NCBI GenBank assembly: GCA_050743265.1
Contig: JBOGEN010000096.1
Coordinates: 1-35,114 of the forward strand
Source of the DNA: JBOGEN01 sp050743265
GTDB lineage: Bacteria > Actinomycetota > Actinomycetes > JBOGEN01
Length of the DNA: 35,114 nucleotides
Reading direction: 5' to 3'
Part shown: positions 1 to 8,070 of the stretch, one piece after another
Numbering within the stretch: the first letter of the stretch is position 1
Layout of the letters: every line of letters starts with the position of its first letter
Program-made: the position numbers and the translations under genes
The notes under the pieces: generated by a model
What the model saw: the letters and a program-made list of their open reading frames with translations, nothing else
What the model was told of the DNA's origin: nothing
Database searches by the model: none

Positions 1-1662
1 CTCGAGGGCCGGGCGCTGCGTCGCGCACGGCGCAAGGCGGCGGAGGAGGGTGCCGCCGAGGCCGCCGGCGTCGGCGACGACAGCCCGACCGTCGCCGACT
101 CGGCGGCGGACGCCCCCGGAGTGGCCACGAAGCCGGGCGCTGCACCGCCCCACACCCCCTCACCCGTACGGAGCGAGCAGCTCGTGCTGTCCGGGGACAT
201 CACCTACGTCCTGCCGGAGCCCGCCCTGCTGCGTCAGGGCTCGCCGCACAAGACGCGCTCGAAGGCCAACGACGCGGTCGTCGACGCGCTCATGGGTGTC
301 TTCGAGCAGTTCGACATCGACGCCACCGTGGCCGGCTTCACCCGGGGGCCGACAGTCACACGGTACGAGGTCGAGCTGGGCCACGGGGTCAAGGTCGAGC
401 GGGTCACCGCCCTGACCAAGAACATCTCCTACGCCGTCGCCAGCGCCGAGGTGCGGGTGCTCTCCCCGATCCCGGGCAAGTCCGCGATCGGCATCGAGAT
501 CCCCAACACGGACAGGGAGTGGGTGAGCCTCGGCGACGTGCTGCGCTCGCGCGTGGCGACGGCCGACGCGCACCCGATGGTGGTCGCACTCGGCAAGGAC
601 GTCGAGGGTCACCATGTCTGCGCCAACCTCGCGAAGATGCCGCACATCCTCATCGCCGGAGCGACGGGGTCAGGCAAGTCCTCGTGCATCAACACGCTCA
701 TCACGTCCGTGCTCATGCGGTCGACGCCGGACGAGGTGCGCATGGTGCTCGTCGACCCGAAGCGGGTCGAGCTGACCGCGTACGAGGGCATCCCGCACCT
801 CATCACGCCGATCATCACCAACCCGAAGAAGGCGGCGGAGGCGCTCTCCTGGGTCGTCAGGGAGATGGACCTGCGCTACGACGACCTGGCCGCCAGCGGG
901 TACCGGCACGTGGACGACTTCAACAAGGCCGTGCGGTCGGGCAAGCTCAAGCCACCGCCCGGCAGCGAGCGGGTCTACCAGCCGTACCCGTACCTGCTCG
1001 TCATCGTCGACGAGCTGGCCGACCTCATGATGGTGGCGCCGCGGGACGTCGAGGACGCGGTCGTGCGCATCACCCAGCTCGCCCGCGCCGCCGGCATCCA
1101 CCTCGTGCTGGCGACCCAGCGGCCGAGCGTGGACGTGGTGACCGGCCTCATCAAGGCCAACGTCCCGTCGCGGCTGGCCTTCGCCACGTCCAGCCTGGCC
1201 GACAGCCGGGTCATCCTCGACCAGGCGGGCGCGGAGAAGCTCGTCGGCCAGGGCGACGCGCTGTTCCTCCCGATGGGCGCGAGCAAGCCGATCCGACTGC
1301 AGGGCGCGTGGATCACCGAGCCCGAGATCAACGCCGTGTCCCGGCACTGCCGGGACCAGCTCCAGCCGGCGTACCGGGAGGACGTGACGGCCGGGCAGAG
1401 CCAGCGCAAGGAGCTCGACGAGGACGTCGGGGACGACCTCGACCTGCTCTGCCAGGCCATCGAGCTCGTGGTCGGGACCCAGTTCGGCTCCACCTCGATG
1501 CTCCAGCGCAAGCTGCGGGTGGGGTTCGCGAAGGCGGGGCGCCTCATGGACCTCATGGAGTCCCGGGGCGTGGTCGGCCCCAGCGAGGGCTCCAAGGCCC
1601 GGGACGTCCTCGTCAAGCCCGACGAGATGGACGAGGTCCTGGACACGGTCCGCGGGGGCTGA
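1..1662 (+). CDS. ftsK: DNA translocase FtsK, C-terminal part (5' end outside window)
   Basis: The frame is open from base 1, so the N-terminal membrane domain lies upstream of the window; 553 residues are visible. FtsK is the septum-anchored hexameric ATPase that pumps chromosome ends out of the closing division site and activates XerCD recombination at dif. The visible part starts with a charged, Ala/Pro-rich linker (about residues 1-55). The motor domain follows, with Walker A GATGSGKS at about residues 220-227 and the Walker B stretch LLVIVDELADLM at about 332-343. The C-terminal winged-helix gamma domain (about 480-550) contains GTQFGSTSMLQRKLRVGFAK, which in the family reads polar KOPS sequences. 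The GTG at 121 is inside the linker and is not the real start. A rodZ-like gene and rimO follow, the usual actinobacterial order. A short GC hairpin (five GGGGG/CCCCC pairs around the stop, 1654-1667) lacks a T tract. Confidence 0.97.
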   Translation, partial: LEGRALRRARRKAAEEGAAEAAGVGDDSPTVADSAADAPGVATKPGAAPPHTPSPVRSEQLVLSGDITYVLPEPALLRQGSPHKTRSKANDAVVDALMGVFEQFDIDATVAGFTRGPTVTRYEVELGHGVKVERVTALTKNISYAVASAEVRVLSPIPGKSAIGIEIPNTDREWVSLGDVLRSRVATADAHPMVVALGKDVEGHHVCANLAKMPHILIAGATGSGKSSCINTLITSVLMRSTPDEVRMVLVDPKRVELTAYEGIPHLITPIITNPKKAAEALSWVVREMDLRYDDLAASGYRHVDDFNKAVRSGKLKPPPGSERVYQPYPYLLVIVDELADLMMVAPRDVEDAVVRITQLARAAGIHLVLATQRPSVDVVTGLIKANVPSRLAFATSSLADSRVILDQAGAEKLVGQGDALFLPMGASKPIRLQGAWITEPEINAVSRHCRDQLQPAYREDVTAGQSQRKELDEDVGDDLDLLCQAIELVVGTQFGSTSMLQRKLRVGFAKAGRLMDLMESRGVVGPSEGSKARDVLVKPDEMDEVLDTVRGG

Positions 1663-1812
1663 CCCCCCGGCCGCCGCCCAGCGGTGTTAAGTGGGTGTCC
1701 GGTCTTTGAGCGAGTGATACCCGCGCACCGGGGCGAGCCCTACACTCTTTACCTGGGACCTCGTTCATTGAACCGTCGTTGACGCGGTGTCGCACACCCC
1801 AGGGGAGGCTGC

Positions 1813-2589
1813 GTGTCCATCGGTCAGACACTCGCGGCCGCGCGCGAGCAGGCCGGCCTGTCGATCGACCGGGTGAGCGAGGCCACCAGAATCCGCCAGA
1901 CGATCATCGAGGCGATCGAGCGCGACGACTTCTCCCTGTGCGGCGGCGACTTCTACGCCCGGGGCCACGTCCGCAGCATCGCCCAGGTCGTCGGGGTCGA
2001 CTCGGCCCCGCTCATGGTGGAGTACGACGAGGCGCACGACGACACCGGTGCCAGGTCGCTCGAGGCCCTGCAGTCCGAGACCTACACGGCACGGCGCCGG
2101 GGTGGCCCGAACTGGTCGGCCGCGATGGCGGTCGTCCTCGTCCTCGTGCTCGGGTACGGCGTCTTCCGGATCGCCGCAGGTGGGGACGACGGCTCGGGGG
2201 GCCCCGCAGTCGCCGAGCCGACTCAGTCGGCCCCCGCGACCCCCCAGCCGACCCGGACCCCCACGCCGAAGGCCGAGGAGACCGAGGCCTCCGGGCCGGT
2301 GGCCGTCGCTCCCGAGCAGGAGGTCAGCGTCCAGCTCGACGTCGTGGGCGGGGACAGCTGGGTGAGCGTCCGCGACCCGGCCGGGCGCCAGCTCTTCCAG
2401 GGCATCCTCGCGGACGGGACGCAGCGCAGCTTCACCGATAACCGGCGACTCCGCCTCGTTCTCGGCAACGCCGGCGCCGTCCAGCTCACCGTCAACGGTG
2501 AGGCGTTGGGCGTGGCCGGGGGGTCGGGCGAGGTCGTCCGTCTGGACTTCGGGCGGGGGCAGCGGGGGCAGGACCCCACCGCGGGCTGA
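1813..2589 (+). CDS. RodZ-like helix-turn-helix membrane protein
   Basis: This 258-residue protein has the RodZ layout: an N-terminal HTH_25 domain (about residues 1-70, with AAREQAGLSIDRVSEATRIR and the RGHVRSIA segment), one transmembrane helix at about 100-120, a Pro/Thr/Ala-rich linker, and a C-terminal beta-rich DUF4115-type domain (about 170-250, with SWVSVRDPAGRQLFQG). In rods RodZ links MreB to the cell-wall elongation machinery. In actinobacteria without MreB the role is less clear, so no symbol is given. The GTG start is set by an AGGGGAGG ribosome-binding site at 1801-1808. The 150-bp gap after ftsK contains a -10-like TACACT at 1741-1746 without a good -35, so the promoter is uncertain. 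The position between ftsK and rimO is conserved in actinobacteria. Confidence 0.88.
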   Translation: MSIGQTLAAAREQAGLSIDRVSEATRIRQTIIEAIERDDFSLCGGDFYARGHVRSIAQVVGVDSAPLMVEYDEAHDDTGARSLEALQSETYTARRRGGPNWSAAMAVVLVLVLGYGVFRIAAGGDDGSGGPAVAEPTQSAPATPQPTRTPTPKAEETEASGPVAVAPEQEVSVQLDVVGGDSWVSVRDPAGRQLFQGILADGTQRSFTDNRRLRLVLGNAGAVQLTVNGEALGVAGGSGEVVRLDFGRGQRGQDPTAG

Positions 2590-2625
2590 TCCACGCCAGC
2601 GGCCCACGCCGTAGCATGAGGCTCC

Positions 2626-4098
2626 ATGGCCTCCGCCCCTCGATCCGTCGCGCTCGTCACCCTGGGGTGCGCGCGGAACGAGGTGGACTCCTCCGAGCTG
2701 GCCGGCAGGCTCGAGGCCGAGGGGTTCGCCCTGGTGGACGACCCCTCCGAGGCCGAGACCGTCCTGGTCAACACGTGCGGCTTCGTCGAGCAGGCCAAGA
2801 AGGACTCCGTCGACACCCTTCTGGCCGCGTCCGACCTCAAGGGCCCGGGGGGTCCACAGGCCGTGGTCGCCGTCGGCTGCCTGGCCGAGCGGTACGGCAC
2901 GGAGCTGGCCGAGTCGATGCCCGAGGCGGACGCCGTCCTCGGCTTCGACGACTACCCGGACATGGCGGCGCGGCTCCGGGACGTCCTGGCCGGGTCGGCG
3001 CCCGCCCCGCACACGCCGCGTGACCGGCGGCGGCTGCTGCCCCTCGTCCCCGTCGACCGTCACGGGACGTCCAGGCCGGTGCCCGGGCACGCCGGCCCGC
3101 TGACCGACCTGCCCGACGGTGTGGCTCCCGCGTCCGGCCCGCGGGCGTTCCGCCGGCGCCTGCACGGGGGCCCGGTCGCGCCGCTCAAGCTGGCCTCGGG
3201 CTGCGACCGCCGGTGCAGCTTCTGCGCGATCCCGTCGTTCCGGGGCGCGTTCGTGTCCCGCCCACCCGCGGACGTCCTCGACGAGGCGCGGTGGCTCGCC
3301 TCCCAGGGTGTCCGCGAGGTCGTGCTGGTCAGCGAGAACTCCACGTCGTACGGCAAGGACCTCGGCGACCTGCGGCTGCTCGAGTCGCTGCTGCCCGAGC
3401 TGGGCGCGGTCGACGGTCTGGACCGGGTGCGGGTGAGCTACCTGCAGCCGGCGGAGCTGCGACCGGGCCTGCTGGACGTCATGACGTCCAGCCCCGGCGT
3501 CGTGCCGTACTTCGACCTGTCCTTCCAGCACGCCAGCCCGGCCGTGCTGCGGCGGATGCGGCGGTACGGCGGCACGCAGCGGTTCCTCGACCTGCTGGCC
3601 GAGATCCGGCGCCGGGAACCGCGCGCGGGAGTCCGCTCCAACGTCATCGTCGGCTTCCCCGGCGAGTCCGAACGCGACCTGGAGGAGCTGGAGGCGTTCC
3701 TCACGGAGGCAGGGCTCGACGTCGTCGGCGTGTTCGGGTACTCGGACGAGGAGGGCACCGAGGCCGCCGACCTCGACGGCGCGCTGCCCGAGGAGGTCGT
3801 CCGCGCGCGAGTCGCCCGGGTGACAGGCCTGGTGGAGCAGCTCATGGCCGACCGCGCCGAGGCCCGCGTGGGCGAGACCGTTGACGTGCTCGTGGAGGAC
3901 GTCGACCCGGTGACAGGCGTGCTCGAGGGCCGTGCAGCCCACCAGGCGCCCGAGGTGGACGGGGTCACGACGGTCGAACCGGACATCGCGACCCACGCGG
4001 CAGGCGTGGGGACGCTCGTCAGAGGGAAAGTCACCGGGAGCACAGGGGTGGACCTCGTCGTCGCACGCGACGCCGCCGAACCCGAGGACTTGCCGTGA
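2626..4098 (+). CDS. rimO: Ribosomal protein uS12 methylthiotransferase RimO
   Basis: A radical-SAM enzyme that adds a methylthio group to a conserved Asp of ribosomal protein S12 in the cytoplasm. The N-terminal UPF0004 domain carries the three Cys that hold the auxiliary iron-sulfur cluster (GCARN C15, NTCGF C51, GCLAERY C85). The radical-SAM cluster is CDRRCSFC (C193, C197, C200). A C-terminal TRAM domain is expected at about 420-490. The length of 490 residues is slightly above the usual 440-460 because of a Pro/Arg-rich insert between the two domains (about 125-180). The VTLGCARNEVDSSEL start distinguishes RimO-type sequences from MiaB. The stop lies 59 bases before the chosen pgsA start, so co-transcription is likely. 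Confidence 0.95.
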   Translation: MASAPRSVALVTLGCARNEVDSSELAGRLEAEGFALVDDPSEAETVLVNTCGFVEQAKKDSVDTLLAASDLKGPGGPQAVVAVGCLAERYGTELAESMPEADAVLGFDDYPDMAARLRDVLAGSAPAPHTPRDRRRLLPLVPVDRHGTSRPVPGHAGPLTDLPDGVAPASGPRAFRRRLHGGPVAPLKLASGCDRRCSFCAIPSFRGAFVSRPPADVLDEARWLASQGVREVVLVSENSTSYGKDLGDLRLLESLLPELGAVDGLDRVRVSYLQPAELRPGLLDVMTSSPGVVPYFDLSFQHASPAVLRRMRRYGGTQRFLDLLAEIRRREPRAGVRSNVIVGFPGESERDLEELEAFLTEAGLDVVGVFGYSDEEGTEAADLDGALPEEVVRARVARVTGLVEQLMADRAEARVGETVDVLVEDVDPVTGVLEGRAAHQAPEVDGVTTVEPDIATHAAGVGTLVRGKVTGSTGVDLVVARDAAEPEDLP

Positions 4099-4157
4099 CC
4101 CTTCCCGTCCACGCGCCCAGCCGGGCGTCCGCGCGCCCTCGTCCCGGGGAGGCATCC

Positions 4158-4724
4158 ATGCACGTGAGCGCATGGAACATCGCCAACGCGCTCACCATCC
4201 TGCGGATCCTGCTCGTCCCGCTGTTCTTCGCCCTGCTGCTCACGCAGGACGGCGAGTCGACCGGCTGGCGCCTCGCGGCGTTCGTCACGTTCGTGGTCGC
4301 CTCGCTCACCGACCGGGTGGACGGTGACCTCGCCCGCCGGCGGGGCATCGTCACGGACTTCGGCAAGGTCGCGGACCCCATCGCGGACAAGGCCCTCATG
4401 GGGGCCGCGCTCGTCGGACTCTCCCTGCTCGGCGAGCTGCCCTGGTGGGTGACCTTGCTGGTGCTCGTCCGGGAGGTCGGGGTGACCCTGCTTCGGATCG
4501 TCGTGATCCGGCACGGTGTCATCGCGGCCAGCCGGGGCGGCAAGCTCAAGACCGTGCTCCAGTCGGTGGCCATCGCGCTGTACCTGCTGCCGCTGGAGGG
4601 CTTGCTCGCGACCGTGGCTGCCGGTGTCATGGCGCTCGCCGTGGGCGTGACCGTGATCACCGGGCTCGACTACGTGGCTCGGGCCGTACGGCTGCGGCGT
4701 GGGGACGGTGCCGTAGCGGGATGA
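4158..4724 (+). CDS. pgsA: CDP-diacylglycerol--glycerol-3-phosphate 3-phosphatidyltransferase
   Basis: An integral membrane CDP-alcohol phosphotransferase, predicted to make phosphatidylglycerol phosphate from CDP-diacylglycerol and glycerol 3-phosphate. The full catalytic signature DxxDGxxARx8GxxxDxxxD is present (DRVDGDLAR ... GKVADPIAD), and several hydrophobic helices follow. The start at 4158 is chosen because MHVSAWNIANALTILRILLVP matches typical PgsA N-termini and GGGGAGG lies five bases upstream. An in-frame GTG at 4095 overlaps the rimO stop and would add 21 low-complexity Pro/Arg residues. The stop overlaps the cinA start (ATGA). In M. tuberculosis the paralogue beside ftsK and clgR is called pgsA3, so the exact alcohol substrate in this organism is inferred. 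Confidence 0.92.
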   Translation: MHVSAWNIANALTILRILLVPLFFALLLTQDGESTGWRLAAFVTFVVASLTDRVDGDLARRRGIVTDFGKVADPIADKALMGAALVGLSLLGELPWWVTLLVLVREVGVTLLRIVVIRHGVIAASRGGKLKTVLQSVAIALYLLPLEGLLATVAAGVMALAVGVTVITGLDYVARAVRLRRGDGAVAG

Positions 4725-6007
4725 GGGTCGGGCTCGTCGCCGTCGGGACCGAGCTGCTTGCCGGGGTGGTGACCAACGCCAACGCGGCCTGGCTCGGTCG
4801 TACGTTCACCGAGGCCGGGTTCGACGTCACCCGCAGCGTCGCCGTTGGTGACGACGTCGACGAGATCGCCCGGACGGTGTGCGACGAGCTGGTGGTGGCA
4901 GACGCCGTCGTGCTCACCGGTGGGCTCGGCCCGACCTCGGACGACCGCACGCGGGAGGCGCTGGCGGTCGCGGCAGGCGTCCCGCTGCAGCGCGACCGTG
5001 ACCTGGCCGACCGGCTGGAGTCCTGGTACGCCGAGCGGGGGCGGCAGGTGCCCGACGCGGCGCGGCGGCAGGCCGACCTCCCGCAGGGCGCGGTGCCGCT
5101 CGAGAACCCGCGGGGCAGCGCCCTCGGCGTCCGGGTCGACACCGACCAGGGGGTCGTCTTCGCGCTCCCCGGGGTTCCCCGCGAAATGACGGAGATGGTC
5201 GCCGACAGCGTCCTGCCGACCCTTCGCACACTGGCCGGGCCAGGAGCCGGGGCGGTGACGCGCACGCTGCGGACGGCTGGCGCGGGGGAGTCGCGGGTGG
5301 CCACCCTGCTCGGCCCGCTCGAGGAGGACCTGGCACGCGACGGGCGCGACCGGCCGGAGGTGGCGGTCGCCTACCTCGCCGCGGCTGGCGAGGTCCGCGT
5401 ACAACTCACGGCGCGCGGGCCGGACCGCGACGTGCTGGACCGCGTCCTCGACGACGTCACCGGGCGCGCTCGCGACCTGCTCGGGGACCTCGTGTACGGC
5501 GAGGGCGAAGAGACGCTGGACGTCACCGTGCACCGGCTGCTCGCCTCCCGCGGGGCGACCGTGGCCGTGGCGGAGTCCCTGACCGGCGGCCTGCTCGGCG
5601 CGGCGCTGACGGACATGCCGGGATCCTCGGCGACGTTCCGCGGCGGCGTCACCGCGTACGTCACCGACCTCAAGACGCCGCTGCTCGGCGTGCGTGAGGA
5701 TCTGCTCGACCGGCACGGCCCCGTCCACCCCGACGTGGCGGTGGGCATGGCCGACGGTGTCCGGGGGCGGCTCCAGGCCACGTACGGCGTGGCCACCACC
5801 GGTGTGGCCGGTCCCGACCCGGAGGGTGTCCCGGTCGGGACCGTGCACGTCGCCGTCGCGGGCCCCGAGGGCACGCGCGCCTGGCCCTGTCGGCTCCACG
5901 GTGACCGGGACGCGATCCGCCGCCGGACCGTGGTCACCGCCCTTGACCTGCTCCGCCGGACGGTTCTCGGCCTGCCGGATCCCACGGATCGGGAATCTGC
6001 GGCATGA
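4721..6007 (+). CDS. cinA: CinA-family protein (MoCF-like domain plus nicotinamide-nucleotide amidase)
   Basis: A two-domain protein of 428 residues. The N-terminal half (about 1-170) is the MoCF/COG1058 domain, with VGTELLAGVVTNANAAWL and TGGLGPTSDDRTREA, linked to ADP-ribose pyrophosphatase activity in the family. The C-terminal half (about 270-420) is the CinA/PncC deamidase domain with AESLTGG (S286 is the expected catalytic Ser), YVTDLKTPLLGV and TGVAGPDPEG. PncC converts nicotinamide mononucleotide to nicotinate mononucleotide in NAD salvage. The ATG overlaps the pgsA stop (ATGA), so translation is coupled. Its last codons hold the -35 of the predicted clgR promoter. The name comes from competence induction in Gram-positive bacteria, but nothing here indicates a competence role. 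Confidence 0.95.
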   Translation: MRVGLVAVGTELLAGVVTNANAAWLGRTFTEAGFDVTRSVAVGDDVDEIARTVCDELVVADAVVLTGGLGPTSDDRTREALAVAAGVPLQRDRDLADRLESWYAERGRQVPDAARRQADLPQGAVPLENPRGSALGVRVDTDQGVVFALPGVPREMTEMVADSVLPTLRTLAGPGAGAVTRTLRTAGAGESRVATLLGPLEEDLARDGRDRPEVAVAYLAAAGEVRVQLTARGPDRDVLDRVLDDVTGRARDLLGDLVYGEGEETLDVTVHRLLASRGATVAVAESLTGGLLGAALTDMPGSSATFRGGVTAYVTDLKTPLLGVREDLLDRHGPVHPDVAVGMADGVRGRLQATYGVATTGVAGPDPEGVPVGTVHVAVAGPEGTRAWPCRLHGDRDAIRRRTVVTALDLLRRTVLGLPDPTDRESAA

Positions 6008-6020
6008 TTACACCGTTACA
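5991..6020 (+). promoter_or_regulatory. Candidate SigR/SigH-type (oxidative/heat stress ECF) promoter of clgR
   Basis: GGGAAT at 5991-5996 and GTTACA at 6015-6020 are separated by 18 bases, matching the GGAAT-N18-GTT pattern of Streptomyces SigR and mycobacterial SigH. It lies across the end of cinA and points at clgR, giving a leader of about 95 bases. clgR homologues are known targets of this sigma class in Streptomyces and Mycobacterium. The match is seen; its use in this organism is inferred. Confidence 0.65.
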
Positions 6021-6119
6021 TCCGGCTGCACGGTCGTCCTCCACGCGGGGCGGCTGCCGGACGGGTACGGTGACGTCACCAGATCCAGGTCCGGCGAGAC
6101 GACGAAGGAGGGAGCCCCG

Positions 6120-6530
6120 ATGATCCTGCTCCGTCGCCTGATGGGCGGTGTGCTCCGTCGGCAGCGCCAGCGGCAGGGGCGCACTCTCCGCGAGGTGTCG
6201 TCGGCGGCCCGCGTCTCCCTCGGGTACCTGTCCGAGGTCGAGCGCGGCCAGAAGGAGCCTTCGTCCGAGCTGCTCGCCTCGATCTGCCACGCGCTCGGCA
6301 TGCCCATGTCGTCGGTGTTGCGCGAGGTGAGCGACGAGATCGCGCTTGCCGAGGCAGCTGCCGCCCAGGTGCCCGCGCAGACGCTCGGCACGAGCCCGGC
6401 GCTGCCCGCCGCGCTCACCGCTGGAACTGCGCCGTTCGAGCCCGTGCTGCCCGGCTCGCTCGTCGACTCCACCCGTCCTGCGGCCTCGCGGTCCCGTACG
6501 GACCGCCCAGTCGTCGACGTGGCTGCCTGA
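6120..6530 (+). CDS. clgR: XRE-family transcriptional activator ClgR
   Basis: A small cytoplasmic regulator of 136 residues with one XRE/Cro helix-turn-helix (about residues 12-68: RRQRQRQGRTLREVSSAARV, SLGYLSEVERGQKEPSSELL, ICHALG). The C-terminus is a low-complexity Ala/Pro/Ser tail. ClgR activates Clp protease genes and other proteostasis genes in actinobacteria. Both the sequence type and the neighbourhood (ftsK, pgsA, then clgR) match Rv2745c of M. tuberculosis. AAGGAGGG at 6105-6112 sets the ATG start; longer in-frame extensions upstream are low-complexity read-through. The predicted SigR/SigH-type promoter upstream fits induction by protein-damaging stress. ClgR is normally itself degraded by Clp through a C-terminal signal; the final residues VVDVAA end in a small hydrophobic tail compatible with that. 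Confidence 0.9.
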   Translation: MILLRRLMGGVLRRQRQRQGRTLREVSSAARVSLGYLSEVERGQKEPSSELLASICHALGMPMSSVLREVSDEIALAEAAAAQVPAQTLGTSPALPAALTAGTAPFEPVLPGSLVDSTRPAASRSRTDRPVVDVAA

Positions 6531-6617
6531 CCTCTCTCGGGGCCGACCGGCCTCTTCGCGCTGGCCGCCTCAGCCTTCGCGTTCCCCTCCGACCTGCGAC
6601 AATGGGTGCCGGTGTGA

Positions 6618-6643
6618 GGTGAGAGCGCCAAATCTCGGGGTAC
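6618..6643 (+). promoter_or_regulatory. Possible SigB/SigF-type promoter of dps
   Basis: GGGTAC at 6638-6643 matches the -10 of actinobacterial SigB/SigF promoters, with GGTGA at 6618-6622 fifteen bases upstream as a poor -35. The distance to the dps ATG is 47 bases. dps is often under general-stress sigma factors in actinobacteria. Only the -10 is convincing. GACAAT at 6598-6603 is an alternative housekeeping -10. Confidence 0.35.
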
Positions 6644-6690
6644 GCGGGGGTCAGTCAGCACACCCGTGCGAGAGGAGGCCCCAGCGGATC

Positions 6691-7158
6691 ATGGCGCACG
6701 TGAAGAGCACTCTGCCCGAGGACGCTCGTACCGTGACCGGCGACTGCCTGCAGGGAGCGCTGGCTGATCTCGTCGACCTGTCGCTGCAGGCGAAGCAGGC
6801 CCACTGGAACCTCGTGGGGACCCGGTTCCGCAGCATCCACCTCCAGCTCGACGAGGTGGTCGACACATCCAGGATGTGGATGGACACCCTCGCCGAGCGT
6901 GCGGTGGCCATCGGCGTGACCCCCGACGGCCGGGCGTCCACGGTGGCGAAGCAGACGGGTCTCCCGCCGATCGAAGCCGGCTGGATCTCCGACGACAAGG
7001 TCGTGGCCGCGTTCGTGGACCGCTATCACACGGTCATCACGCGGATGCGCGAGCGCATGGCGGAGACGGAGAAGCCCGACCCGGTGACCCAGGACCACTT
7101 CATCACGCTGATCGCGGAGCTGGAGAAGCAGTACTGGATGTTCCAGGCGGAGCAGTAG
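6691..7158 (+). CDS. dps: Dps-family DNA-binding ferritin-like protein
   Basis: A 155-residue miniferritin predicted to form a dodecamer that oxidises Fe(II) with hydrogen peroxide, stores the iron and protects DNA. All inter-subunit ferroxidase residues are present: H38 (AHW), H50, D54, D65 and E69, with the same spacing as E. coli H51, H63, D67, D78 and E82. The family signature runs from HWNLVG to MDTLAERAVAIG. The ATG at 6691 begins MAHVKSTLPED and is preceded by AGGAGG at 6673-6678 with a rather long 12-base spacer. An in-frame extension upstream is low-complexity Pro/Arg. Its closeness to clgR, and a possible SigB-like promoter, suggest a stress-response island. It converges with nei2, with only 35 bases between the two stops. 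Confidence 0.95.
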   Translation: MAHVKSTLPEDARTVTGDCLQGALADLVDLSLQAKQAHWNLVGTRFRSIHLQLDEVVDTSRMWMDTLAERAVAIGVTPDGRASTVAKQTGLPPIEAGWISDDKVVAAFVDRYHTVITRMRERMAETEKPDPVTQDHFITLIAELEKQYWMFQAEQ

Positions 7159-7193
7159 GCGCGGAGACCGTGCATGGGCCGGCGGTCGAGCGG

Positions 7194-8012
7194 TCAGCGT
7201 GACGGGGCGTCCGTCCCGGGCGGTGACGGCCCCCGCTGGCAGCCCGGACACCAGTACGTGACCCGCTCACGCGGTGGCGACTGCTGCATGCCCCGGCGTA
7301 CGAGGGCACCGCACCGGTGGCACGGCCGGCCCGTCCGCTCGAACACGTGGTGGCGCCGGCCGCGACCGGGGTCACCAGTGGTCACCTGCTCGGGAACGTG
7401 CCGGTTGGCGCGCAGCAGCCGGTGCGCGTCCCCGACCACCCGGCGCAGGTCGGGTACGTCCCGGACCGGGGCCCACGGCGTGACCCCCGCCAGGAAGCAG
7501 AGCTCCACGCGGTAAAGGTTGCCGAGGCCCGCCAGGTTGCGCTGGTCCAGCAGGGCCTCGCCGACCGGGCGGTCGGAGTCGGCACGCAGCCGTCGTACGG
7601 CCTCGTCGGCGTCCCAGTCGTCGCCGAGCAGGTCGGGGCCGAGGTGCCCGACCACGCGGTGCTCCTCCGTGGTCGGCAGCAGTTCGACCACCGGCAGCCG
7701 GAAGCCCACCGACTGCCAGGCATCGGTGGTGAGCACGACACGGACCTGCCATGCCGGACCGCCACGCCAGCGCGTCCCGTGTCGGTAAAGGTGCCAGGCC
7801 CCGTCCATGCGCAGGTGGGTGTGCAGGGTCGCCCGGCCACCCAGGCGCGTCAGCAGGTGCTTGCCCCGCGAGACCACCTCGGTCACCTCGCGTCCGGTGA
7901 GGTCGACCGTGGCCAGCCGCGGCACGCGCAGGTCGGCGGCGGTGAGCACGTGCCCGGCCAGGGCGTCGTGCATCCGTCGCGCGACGAGCCAGACCGTGTC
8001 GCCCTCGGGCAC
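7194..8012 (-). CDS. nei: Endonuclease VIII-type DNA glycosylase (Nei2-like)
   Basis: A 272-residue Fpg/Nei-family bifunctional DNA glycosylase/AP lyase for oxidised pyrimidines. The chosen GTG start gives an N-terminus of (M)PEGDTVW, where the Pro is the Schiff-base nucleophile exposed after Met removal and the following Glu is catalytic. K51 in SRGKHLL is the conserved Lys of the N-domain. An H2TH region (about 145-200, RNLAGLGNLYRVELCF) is followed by a C-terminal zinc finger with CHRC and CPGC pairs. PEGD in place of PELP separates Nei from Fpg. An upstream in-frame extension to 8198 overlaps lhr and is rejected. It lies 58 bases downstream of lhr on the same strand; the same pair occurs in mycobacteria (Rv3296-Rv3297). 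Confidence 0.93.
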   Translation of the reverse strand: MPEGDTVWLVARRMHDALAGHVLTAADLRVPRLATVDLTGREVTEVVSRGKHLLTRLGGRATLHTHLRMDGAWHLYRHGTRWRGGPAWQVRVVLTTDAWQSVGFRLPVVELLPTTEEHRVVGHLGPDLLGDDWDADEAVRRLRADSDRPVGEALLDQRNLAGLGNLYRVELCFLAGVTPWAPVRDVPDLRRVVGDAHRLLRANRHVPEQVTTGDPGRGRRHHVFERTGRPCHRCGALVRRGMQQSPPRERVTYWCPGCQRGPSPPGTDAPSR

Positions 8013-8070
8013 GCGCCCATCCTCGCCCAGCAGCTCCGGTGGTGCACCCGCGCCCGCGGCACCGGGGCCG

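Noticed and set aside
121..1662. GTG at 121 as the true start of ftsK
   Set aside because: The frame is open to base 1 and the sequence before 121 continues the charged Ala-rich FtsK linker.
4095..4157. Upstream GTG start for pgsA overlapping the rimO stop
   Set aside because: It would add a Pro/Arg/Ser-rich stretch absent from PgsA proteins, while the ATG at 4158 has a strong ribosome-binding site and a typical N-terminus.
1765..4173. An 802-codon open frame on the minus strand across rodZ-like and rimO
   Set aside because: It lies fully antisense to two well-supported genes, has no domain and is rich in Arg, Gly, Ala and Asp, as expected from reading GC-rich genes backwards.
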